Assembly (NCBI RefSeq): GCF_000162475.2
Contig: NZ_KI391971.1
Location: 1,668,222 to 1,732,221 of the forward strand
DNA length: 64,000 nucleotides
Direction: 5' to 3'
From: Granulicatella elegans ATCC 700633
GTDB taxonomy: Bacteria > Bacillota > Bacilli > Lactobacillales > Aerococcaceae
In this document: piece after piece, positions 57,162 to 64,000 of the stretch
Layout of the letters: each line of letters begins with the position of its first letter
Numbering within the stretch: the stretch's first letter is position 1
Made by a program: the position numbers and the translations under genes
The notes under the pieces: generated by a model
Seen by the model: only the letters and a program-made list of their open reading frames with translations
What the model was told of the DNA's origin: nothing
Databases searched by the model: none

Positions 57162-58838
57162 CTAATTAGAAATAGGAATCGTTAGGCATACTTTTGTATA
57201 AGAATTTTCTACTGAATCAAATTCCATTTTAAACTGTTCTCCAAAATATAATGCTAATCTTTCTTGAACATTTTGAATTCCAACTCCACCTAAAGCTTTA
57301 TTAGAAGTACCTTGTTTCTTTAATCCTACTCCATTATCTTCAATCGTAATTTTTATATAAGGAGATTGGTATTGAACCGTCAATTGTATTCTTCCTGGGC
57401 GATTAATTTCCTTAATACCATGATAAATCGCATTTTCTACTAATGGTTGTAGTACTAATTTAGGTAACAAAATTTCTGGAATATTTTCATCTACTTGAAT
57501 CTCATAAGATAATTTTTCTTCATATCTTTGTTGCTGAATAAATAAATATTGTCTTACATGATCCACTTCTTTTGTAAGAGTGATTAAATCTTCTCCTCCG
57601 TTTAACGCTAATCTAAAATACGTCGCTAGTGCTTTTGTAATCGAAACAACACGAGTTGTATCTTGAAACTCTGCCATCCATATAATGGTATCTAATGTAT
57701 TATATAGAAAATGTGGATTAATTTGACTCGATAAAGCCTTTAATTCATAAACTCTCGCCAATTGTTCTTGCTTTCTAGCTTCTATCATTAACTGTTCTAA
57801 ATGATTTAACATATGATTAAAATGATGCGCTAATTGTTGAAATTCACTAGCTCCATTTGGAATAGCCCGTAAATCAGTTTGTCCTTTTTCAACTTCCTGC
57901 ATAGTCTCTTCCAAGTGTTTAATCGGAGATAAATGATGTTTCAAAATAATAACCATTCCAATTGAACAACCTATAAAACTTAAAATCGCAATACTAAAAA
58001 CAATCATGAATAATTGCTTCGATAATTGTTCCCACTGTGAAAAAGTACTAACTCCTACTAATACCCAATTACAATTATCAATAGAAATTTTGTGTACAAA
58101 AAAGTTTTTCCCTATCATAGAATCCATTGGACTTTTAGCAATATCTTCTGCAGACATTTGCTTATCGACAGATTGAAAGACTTCATTATCAGGATGATAA
58201 ACGATTTTCCCCTCTGTATTAATCACAAAAGCATATCCATCATTTCCAAGAGAAAGTTCCTTAATATAATTTTCAAGAGCGTTAGAATCAACATCAAATC
58301 GAACGACTCCTAAACTTTCATTTGCCTTTGATAAAATTTCTTGACTAATAGATAACACATATTTATCATTTTGCAAGCGACTTGGTAATAATACTGGGTT
58401 ATGAGATAAGTCAATCGCTTGTTGGTACCATTCTTGCATCATTAATTCATTCGAATTGGCAGATTGAAGATTTTGATCACTTGAAATGATTCTTCCATCT
58501 TTTGTCACAATCGTCATCGAAACAAAGTGTTCATTGCTTTTCATAAAGGAATCTAACCAGTTTCGAATACTTATTTGCGAATTATTTTCTTGTTCTTGAG
58601 CAAATTGAACAACTTCTGCCTCATTAGCAATGGCGTTAACTGTATATTTTAATTGAGAGACATACTGTTCAATATATCGAGCACTTGTATCAATTCTAGC
58701 AGTCGTTTGTCCGGATATGTTTTCTTTAAATAATTCACTACTTTTCCAATAAAAGACACTTCCAACAAGAATCAAAATCAAAAATAGCATTCCTAGTAAA
58801 TAGGTAGTTAATTTTATAAACAAGGAGTTTTTCTTCAT
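57162..58838 (-). CDS. YesM/LytS-family sensor histidine kinase
   Basis: The 558-residue protein has a membrane segment (about 9-29), an extracellular dCache-like sensor (about 35-285), a second membrane segment (about 290-310), a HAMP linker, the His_kinase domain with LSSQINPHFLYNTLDTIIWM (His about 383) and an ATPase domain with LVENAIYHGIKE and EDNGVG. It should phosphorylate the adjacent AraC-type regulator. It overlaps that gene by 4 bases (ATGA). YesM-type kinases usually control sugar or oligosaccharide uptake, but no ABC transporter is adjacent. Confidence 0.93.
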   Translation of the reverse strand: MKKNSLFIKLTTYLLGMLFLILILVGSVFYWKSSELFKENISGQTTARIDTSARYIEQYVSQLKYTVNAIANEAEVVQFAQEQENNSQISIRNWLDSFMKSNEHFVSMTIVTKDGRIISSDQNLQSANSNELMMQEWYQQAIDLSHNPVLLPSRLQNDKYVLSISQEILSKANESLGVVRFDVDSNALENYIKELSLGNDGYAFVINTEGKIVYHPDNEVFQSVDKQMSAEDIAKSPMDSMIGKNFFVHKISIDNCNWVLVGVSTFSQWEQLSKQLFMIVFSIAILSFIGCSIGMVIILKHHLSPIKHLEETMQEVEKGQTDLRAIPNGASEFQQLAHHFNHMLNHLEQLMIEARKQEQLARVYELKALSSQINPHFLYNTLDTIIWMAEFQDTTRVVSITKALATYFRLALNGGEDLITLTKEVDHVRQYLFIQQQRYEEKLSYEIQVDENIPEILLPKLVLQPLVENAIYHGIKEINRPGRIQLTVQYQSPYIKITIEDNGVGLKKQGTSNKALGGVGIQNVQERLALYFGEQFKMEFDSVENSYTKVCLTIPISN

Positions 58839-59569
58839 GATTCTACTCCTTTTTGAAATTGTTTGGGTGTTACTCCAACAATTTGCTTAAATCGAACTGA
58901 AAAATAATTCACATCTTCCATCCCTACGGCTAAAGCTACTTCATAAATTTTCATGGATGTAGATAATAATAGTACTTTTGCTTTATTCATTCGTTGAGTA
59001 ATAACATAATCTTGAAATGTCATTCCTAATTTTTTCTTAATTAAGACACTGACATAATTAGGAGTAAATCCTAATTGTTCTGCAACTTTTACAAGAGAAA
59101 GGTCAGGGTTATCTAATTGGCTATGAATGATTTTTTCAATTTCTGTTTCTTCTGAAACGATATCTACTTGGTGAATTTGGTTTTCTTTTCGTTCTTTTTC
59201 TAATTTACCAACGACTGTAACAAAAAAAGCTTCAATTTCTTTTTTCGAAATAGGTTTTAGTAAATAATCATCTGCTCCTAGTTTTAAGGCAGATAATAGG
59301 TAATCAACGTAATCATATCCTGTTAGAAATACGATATGTGTATGTGGATAATGTAATTTGACTTGTTGAGCCAATGTGATTCCATCCATTTGTGGCATAT
59401 TGATATCTGTTAGCAAGATGTCTGGTTGATGTTGCTGGATAATCTCCCATGCTTGTTTACCATTTTCTGCTTCTTGTACGTTTGAAATGCCGAGTTGTTT
59501 GTAATCGATAAGTGAAGTGAGTCCTCTTCTAACAAGAGATTCATCTTCGACAATTAACAGTGAATACAT
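58835..59569 (-). CDS. YesN-family response regulator with AraC DNA-binding domain
   Basis: About 244 residues: a receiver domain (LLIVEDESLVRRGL, phospho-Asp in ILLTDINMPQMDGI, Lys in DYLLKPISKKE) and a C-terminal AraC helix-turn-helix domain (LGFTPNYVSVLIKKKLGMTF, VALAVGMEDVNYFSVRFKQI). The frame is open to 59590, but AGGAGG is 7 bases from the ATG at 59569, giving the normal N-terminus MYSLLIVEDES. It forms an operon with the kinase. Targets are unknown. Confidence 0.94.
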   Translation of the reverse strand: MYSLLIVEDESLVRRGLTSLIDYKQLGISNVQEAENGKQAWEIIQQHQPDILLTDINMPQMDGITLAQQVKLHYPHTHIVFLTGYDYVDYLLSALKLGADDYLLKPISKKEIEAFFVTVVGKLEKERKENQIHQVDIVSEETEIEKIIHSQLDNPDLSLVKVAEQLGFTPNYVSVLIKKKLGMTFQDYVITQRMNKAKVLLLSTSMKIYEVALAVGMEDVNYFSVRFKQIVGVTPKQFQKGVES

Positions 59570-59630
59570 ACTCATTCCTCCTATTTCCATTATACTCTGC
59601 CTTTTTCAAAAAATTAACCGAAAGTATGCG

Positions 59631-59754
59631 TAAAGAGAAAATACTTCTGGATATAGTAACAAAGGACGGTAGCAGCCTTGCTTTGCAAGTCTCATACCTA
59701 AAATTCGAGCCTTGGTCTCGAATTTTCCTTACTATGGGAAGTATTTTCTCTTTA
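59631..59754 (-). repeat. Cloverleaf repeat, copy 13 (arm A missing)
   Basis: The outer stem TAAAGAGAAAATACTT and partner is almost that of copy 12. Arm B has CTCGAATTTT/AAAATTCGAG. Arm C is AGACTTGC/GCAAGGCT, closed by GGTA/TACC. A conserved linker (59758-59790) joins it to copy 14. Confidence 0.78.
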
Positions 59755-59790
59755 TTCATTACGCCCTCTCATATATATGCCCCTAACCAA

Positions 59791-59927
59791 AAAAGACTTG
59801 CCGTTGTAGCATTAGTCCAATAAGTCAAGTATGGCTTATTGGACAGGAAAAATTGAGACCAAGGCTCAATTTTTAGGCATGAAACCGAAGGTTTGCTGCC
59901 GTCCCCTGCTACAACAGCTAAAGTCTT
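59791..59927 (+). repeat. Cloverleaf repeat, copy 14 (complete)
   Basis: Outer stem AAGACTT/AAGTCTT. Arm A is GTCCAATAAG/CTTATTGGAC. Arm B is AAAATTGAG/CTCAATTTT. Arm C is AAACC-GAA-GGTTT, closed by GGCA/TGCC. It touches the end of msrAB. Confidence 0.82.
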
Positions 59928-61041
59928 ATTTAACAAAATCCATCAAAAATCCATAGCCTTTTTCTTCCATCTCTGCTAATGGAATAAAACGGATAGATGC
60001 ACTATTAATGCAGAAACGTAATCCGCCTTTATCTTGAGGTCCATCATCAAATACATGTCCTAAATGTGAATCCGCAATGCGACTGCGAACTTCAATTCGT
60101 TTCATATTAAAACTTGTATCTTCCTTATAAGTGACTACTTCAGAAGAAATTGGTTTTGTAAAACTTGGCCAACCACAACCGGAATCAAACTTATCTTTTG
60201 AAGAGAAAAGTGGTTCACCAGTTGCTACATCCACATAAATCCCTGCTTCATGATTGTCCCAATACTCGTTAGAAAAAGCCATTTCTGTACGATTTTCTCT
60301 AGTAACTGCATATTGTTCTTTTGTCAAAGTATTTTTCAATGTTTCTTCATCTGGTAATGGGAATAAATTAGGATCAATCACTGGATCATTTGCTTTATTC
60401 ACATCAATATGACAATAGCCATTTGGATGTTTCTTTAAATAATCTTGATGGTAATCTTCTGCAACAACAAAATTTCTAAGATTTTCTCTTTCAATTGCAA
60501 CTTTCTTTCCTAATTGTTCTTCTTTTTCTGCAACTACTTGCTCAATAATTTCTTTATCGTCATCATTTTGATAATAAATTCCTGTTCGATATTGACGACC
60601 TACATCATTTCCTTGTTTATTAACTGATAGTGGATCAATCACTCTAAAGTAATATAATAAAATTTCTCGAAGGGATACAGCTTTTGCATCATAAGTAATT
60701 TTTACTGTTTCTGCATGGTCTGTATCATGAATTAATTGATAGTTGGTTGTTTCTACTTTTCCATTTGCATACCCACTAACTGCATCTTCAACTCCAGTAA
60801 TTCTTGAAAAATATTCTTCTAAGCCCCAGAAACAGCCACCTGCTAAATAGATTTCTTTCAACTCTTTTTCCCCCTTATTTTCTGATTTGTTAACCTTTTG
60901 TTGATTAATTAGTGAACTAACTTTTTTCTCAATTGGATTTCCATTCGCTTGAGCTGTTGATATTGAAGGATGAATGAAATAATAAGAAGCAATCAGCAAT
61001 ACAATTAACGATACGACTCCAATCAATATTTTTTTATCCAT
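59926..61041 (-). CDS. msrAB: Membrane-anchored bifunctional methionine sulfoxide reductase MsrAB
   Basis: About 371 residues. An N-terminal membrane anchor ([20 protein letters not shown]) is followed by MsrA ([11 protein letters not shown], catalytic Cys about 70) and MsrB ([15 protein letters not shown], catalytic Cys in [11 protein letters not shown]). It repairs both stereoisomers of oxidised methionine in surface proteins. The frame opens at a GTG at 61050, but GGGAG is 8 bases from the ATG at 61041. It follows etrx by about 12 bases in ccdA-etrx-msrAB, as in pneumococcus, where Etrx feeds electrons to MsrAB. Confidence 0.95.
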   Translation of the reverse strand: MDKKILIGVVSLIVLLIASYYFIHPSISTAQANGNPIEKKVSSLINQQKVNKSENKGEKELKEIYLAGGCFWGLEEYFSRITGVEDAVSGYANGKVETTNYQLIHDTDHAETVKITYDAKAVSLREILLYYFRVIDPLSVNKQGNDVGRQYRTGIYYQNDDDKEIIEQVVAEKEEQLGKKVAIERENLRNFVVAEDYHQDYLKKHPNGYCHIDVNKANDPVIDPNLFPLPDEETLKNTLTKEQYAVTRENRTEMAFSNEYWDNHEAGIYVDVATGEPLFSSKDKFDSGCGWPSFTKPISSEVVTYKEDTSFNMKRIEVRSRIADSHLGHVFDDGPQDKGGLRFCINSASIRFIPLAEMEEKGYGFLMDFVK

Positions 61042-61053
61042 TTTAAACACTCC

Positions 61054-61620
61054 CTACATTTTATCAAGTTGTTTCTGAATATCCTCATTTGATAGATGCC
61101 CTGGATGAGCTTGTACTAGTTCTCCATTTGCATTGATGAAAACAGATGTTGGATATCCAATTACTCCCACTTGTTTAAAGAAATCAGGTTTTTCTGCCAT
61201 TAATACTGGTAAATTTTTATACTCCAATCCAGAGAACCATTCTTTAAAATCTTCTGCTTTTTTCTCACGATTCACTCCAGGAGCTACTACACTTAAAACA
61301 ACCGTATCATCAGAATGATTAGCCGCAAAAGAATCAATCTCTGCTAACCCAGCTAAACAAGTTGGACACCATGAAGCCCATACTTTAATATAAACTTTCT
61401 TTCCTTTATAGTCTGATAATTTAACATCTTTTCCATCAAATGTTTTAAAACTAGCATCCACAGCTTTAGCAGAGGTTGTCATTGCTTTTGTTTCTTCTTT
61501 TTTATCTTTCATTGTCATATCTGTTGAATTTTTCATTGTATCTCCCCCTTTCATCCCCATTGGTTGACAAGCTCCTAATAATAAACTAGCTCCAAGAACT
61601 ACATATTTCCATTTCTTCAT
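61054..61620 (-). CDS. etrx: Extracellular thioredoxin-like lipoprotein (Etrx type)
   Basis: The 188-residue protein has a lipobox LLGAC (Cys about 18), a linker rich in K/T/M and a TlpA-like domain with the redox pair KVWASWCPTCLAGL (about 79-92) and cis-Pro loop IGYPTSVF. It transfers electrons from CcdA to MsrAB. It lies 11 bases after ccdA and 12 bases before msrAB. Paralogue of the lipoprotein at 23794-24360. Confidence 0.93.
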   Translation of the reverse strand: MKKWKYVVLGASLLLGACQPMGMKGGDTMKNSTDMTMKDKKEETKAMTTSAKAVDASFKTFDGKDVKLSDYKGKKVYIKVWASWCPTCLAGLAEIDSFAANHSDDTVVLSVVAPGVNREKKAEDFKEWFSGLEYKNLPVLMAEKPDFFKQVGVIGYPTSVFINANGELVQAHPGHLSNEDIQKQLDKM

Positions 61621-61631
61621 CTGTCATTCTC

Positions 61632-62327
61632 CTATCTTTGTAATAAAATTTGTATTTGTTGAAAAATAATCCAAGCTCCCATTCCTATAATGACAAGCCC
61701 CCCAATTTTCTTTAAGAGATATAATTGCTTTTTCGCAAGATTAAAAGCTTTCATCGCTGTAGTAGATGCAATTGCTAAAGCTAAAAACGGAATAGCTAAA
61801 CCTAAAATATAAATTGCTAATAAAAACATTCCATAAAAAATACTTGCTTGTTGAGTTGCTACTAATGTTAGAACAGAACTTAAAACTGGACCTACACATG
61901 GTGTCCAACCAAAACTAAAACTAACTCCTAACAAATAGCTACTCCATAAAGAATGCTTGCCATCGGTTTCAAACTGTACCGTCTTTTGCTTTTGTAAAGT
62001 AGTTAGCTGAAACACTTCCATTTGATGTAAACCTAATAGAACAATAATCGTTCCTAACACTAAATGGAAATACGGATTATAAACCAATTGTCCTAATAGA
62101 CTAGCTGCAAATCCTAATACAAAAAAGATTGTTGAAATTCCAGCTACAAATAATAATGTTCGAACAAGTGGTAAAATCGCAATTTCAAAATTTCCAACTT
62201 TTATTGTACGACTTCCTCTATCACTCATTAAAACTCCAAAATATACCGGAAATAATGGTAAAACACATGGAGAGAAAAATGACAAAAGTCCAGCAGCAAA
62301 AATGCTACCCCATAATAATAAATCCAT
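61632..62327 (-). CDS. ccdA: Thiol-disulfide electron carrier CcdA
   Basis: The 231-residue protein has six membrane segments and the two CcdA cysteines in FSPCVLPLFP (about 18-27) and GWTPCVGPVLSS (about 140-151). It carries reducing power across the membrane from cytosolic thioredoxin to Etrx. First gene of the operon; an AGAGGGTG SD precedes the ATG. The 211-base upstream gap is AT-rich and has ATTGT-AA-ACAAT, a possible operator. Confidence 0.94.
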   Translation of the reverse strand: MDLLLWGSIFAAGLLSFFSPCVLPLFPVYFGVLMSDRGSRTIKVGNFEIAILPLVRTLLFVAGISTIFFVLGFAASLLGQLVYNPYFHLVLGTIIVLLGLHQMEVFQLTTLQKQKTVQFETDGKHSLWSSYLLGVSFSFGWTPCVGPVLSSVLTLVATQQASIFYGMFLLAIYILGLAIPFLALAIASTTAMKAFNLAKKQLYLLKKIGGLVIIGMGAWIIFQQIQILLQR

Positions 62328-62538
62328 AGATACACCCTCTTCTAATTGTTAATTTAAGTATAATGATTGTTTACAATATAAAATATAGAATTCTTTACAA
62401 AAAAACATGAATTTAATACGATATATTGTCAAAATATAATAGAAAAAACTTTCTACCGTATTCAGTTCATAAGTATCTCCAAAAAGTGGTTCATCACTCA
62501 TGCTAATACAGCAAAAAGTTTTTCTCTTCATTTCTTCA

Positions 62539-64000
62539 TTAGTGTCTTTCAAACACTTTTTTCCCGTTAATATAAGTCGCTACGACCGTTGTTTTCAAAA
62601 TTTCTTCTGGACTTCCGTCTAAGAAATTTTTCGATAAAATAACAAAGTCTGCAAAATTTCCTACTTCTAATGTTCCAATATCTAATCGACTCAGTGATTT
62701 TGCTGCTCCATTTGTATGAGCTATCAGAGCTTCTTTGGCACTAATTCTTTGCTCAGGCATCAATGCTGGTTCTGGAAGCCCTTCTACTGTTTGACGAGCT
62801 ACCGCAAAGTACATCGTTTCAAACGGTGTTACATTTAGTACTACTGGAGTATCCGTTCCAAATGCTAAAGTCGCTCCATGTTGAATAAAGGATTTGAATG
62901 GAAACATTTGTTTTGCACGAGTTTCTCCAACTTCTTCATCTAATGTTTCATATCCCACTAATAAGTGACTTGGTTGAACTGAAACAATAAGAGATTTTTG
63001 AGCAGTAAGTGGCAAGTCTTTTGGATCCATTACTTCTAAATGCTCAATTGTATTGAATTTATAAGGAGCGTCAAAAGGATATTTTTCTTGTGCTTGTTTG
63101 AAATTCAATAATGTTAGCTCAACTGCTCTATCTCCAACGGTATGGATACGCATTGGCCATCCTTCTTGGTTGGCTAATAACGTCAATCGTTCCATTTTTT
63201 CTTCCGTTAAAAGTGGTCCTCCCACATCTCCTTCAAAAAATGGCATTGGATATGGTTCTTTTAAATAAGCTGTATGCGAACTTGTTACGCCATCATAAAA
63301 CTGTTTCACGCCCCCCATTTGCAACATTGGAGATTGGTAAGTTTGATAAAGACGACGGTTTTCTCCCACTTCTTCACGCATCGCTGGGAAAAAGCTTACT
63401 CGAACCGTTGCATCATCTTCTACACTAGAATACAATTTGGGATAAACAATATCATCAGGGCTTTCTCCTGTTAACGCAACATCGCCAACTGCTGTGATTC
63501 CCATCGCATTCAAATGTTTCATATAGTCTAATAACGCTACTTTAGACTCAGCTTCATAAATTGCCAACACTTTAGATAAATAATAAATCGCAATTGCTTC
63601 TAAAAATACTCCTGTTAACTCACCGTCTTTTTTAACAGCTTCTCCACCAATTTCAGAAGGAATGTTTTCACTCGTTAACCTTAATTCTTCTAATGCTTTT
63701 GTATTCAGCCAAATCGTGTGTGCATCTCCAGCAATCAAGCAAATTGGAACTTCATTCGAAGCTTTATCTAAATCTTCTTTCGTTGGTAAAACTTGTTGTC
63801 CAAAATCACTCGCATACCAGCCAATCCCAATTTTCCAGCCATTATAAACAGGAATTTCTTTTGCTTGAGCAACGACTTCTTCAATTGAAGTCGCTCCGAC
63901 TGCTTTCATCTTTCCTAAATGAATCAAACTGGATAAATATAAATGCACATGCGCATCAATAAATCCAGGAGTAACCATTTGATTTCCTGTATCAATGATT
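62539..64000 (-). CDS. YtcJ-like amidohydrolase, N-terminus missing
   Basis: At least 487 residues; the frame stays open past the ATG at 63978 to the edge (IIDTGNQMVTPGFIDAHVHL), so the true start is outside. The HxH metal motif is in FIDAHVHLYL. Other features are the Asp in TLAFGTDTPVVLNV and a C-terminal LDIGTLEVGNFADFVILSK, typical of Amidohydro_3 (YtcJ) enzymes. They hydrolyse N-acyl or cyclic amides; substrate unknown. No neighbour gives a hint. Confidence 0.9.
   Translation of the reverse strand, partial: IIDTGNQMVTPGFIDAHVHLYLSSLIHLGKMKAVGATSIEEVVAQAKEIPVYNGWKIGIGWYASDFGQQVLPTKEDLDKASNEVPICLIAGDAHTIWLNTKALEELRLTSENIPSEIGGEAVKKDGELTGVFLEAIAIYYLSKVLAIYEAESKVALLDYMKHLNAMGITAVGDVALTGESPDDIVYPKLYSSVEDDATVRVSFFPAMREEVGENRRLYQTYQSPMLQMGGVKQFYDGVTSSHTAYLKEPYPMPFFEGDVGGPLLTEEKMERLTLLANQEGWPMRIHTVGDRAVELTLLNFKQAQEKYPFDAPYKFNTIEHLEVMDPKDLPLTAQKSLIVSVQPSHLLVGYETLDEEVGETRAKQMFPFKSFIQHGATLAFGTDTPVVLNVTPFETMYFAVARQTVEGLPEPALMPEQRISAKEALIAHTNGAAKSLSRLDIGTLEVGNFADFVILSKNFLDGSPEEILKTTVVATYINGKKVFERH

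Noticed and set aside
62349-62552. A 67-codon frame upstream of ccdA
   Set aside because: No SD, lies in an AT-rich gap and overlaps the end of the amidohydrolase gene; likely chance.

Overview
The window is AT-rich chromosomal DNA from a low-GC Gram-positive coccus or rod of the order Lactobacillales. Evidence: YSIRK and LPxTG surface proteins, a pneumococcal-type histidine-triad lipoprotein, T-box leaders, the secG-est-rnr-smpB cluster, an MsrAB/thioredoxin/CcdA locus and a preQ1-I riboswitch. A Carnobacteriaceae-type organism such as Granulicatella is my best guess, but this is inference and no rRNA gene is present to settle it. Most genes are on the minus strand, and the content is mainly core metabolism and surface functions. 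I see no prophage, CRISPR array, tRNA, rRNA or complete insertion sequence.

Layout: 1-4623, a large Rib-repeat surface adhesin cut by the left edge; 4.9-8.1 kb, rpmE2 and the tsaB-rimI-tsaD cluster with a double-GNAT RimI; 8.2-10.1 kb, an unusual tandem repeat, then proS with its T-box; 10.2-13.2 kb, sucrose PTS and sucrose-6-phosphate hydrolase; 13.5-16.6 kb, a metQ-metN-metI methionine transporter under a T-box; 16.7-17.6 kb, an Rpn-type nuclease; 18-21.8 kb, smpB, rnr, esterase and secG; 22-24.4 kb (plus strand), a HAD phosphatase, glutathione peroxidase, a flavin-type oxidase-like protein and a TlpA-like lipoprotein; 24.4-26.3 kb, an LPxTG protein with helical repeats; 26.4-31 kb, a second methionine transporter operon with its own T-box, ending in an M20 peptidase and an orphan DltC-like carrier protein; 31-34.5 kb, TehB, an LCM-type methyltransferase, deoC and udp; 34.8-42.4 kb, rpoB-rpoC with an attenuator-like leader; 42.7-47.6 kb, a small unknown protein, an alpha/beta hydrolase and the histidine-triad lipoprotein; 48-49.8 kb, queF-queC-queT under a preQ1-I riboswitch; 49.8-54.6 kb, MATE pump, dps with a PerR-like box, guaB and a VanY-like lipoprotein; 54.7-59.6 kb, a predicted papain-like protein, a BaiN-type flavoprotein and a YesM/YesN two-component pair; 59.9-62.3 kb, msrAB, etrx and ccdA; 62.5 kb to the end, a YtcJ-like amidohydrolase cut by the right edge.

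The most striking non-genic signal is a dispersed family of intergenic elements of about 80-165 bp. I count 14 copies plus one remnant. Each can fold as an outer stem enclosing up to three hairpin arms, like a cloverleaf. The outer stem and two arm stems differ in sequence between copies but stay complementary within each copy, which points to selection for structure. The copies sit mainly just downstream of genes, in both orientations, and three tandem pairs share a conserved linker. I recognise no described family that matches it.

Themes that join the genes: methionine supply and repair (two MetNIQ systems, MsrAB fed by Etrx and CcdA), peroxide defence (Dps, Gpx), tRNA modification (t6A: TsaB/TsaD; queuosine: QueF/QueC/QueT) and host-surface interaction (Rib adhesin, LPxTG protein, Pht-like lipoprotein).
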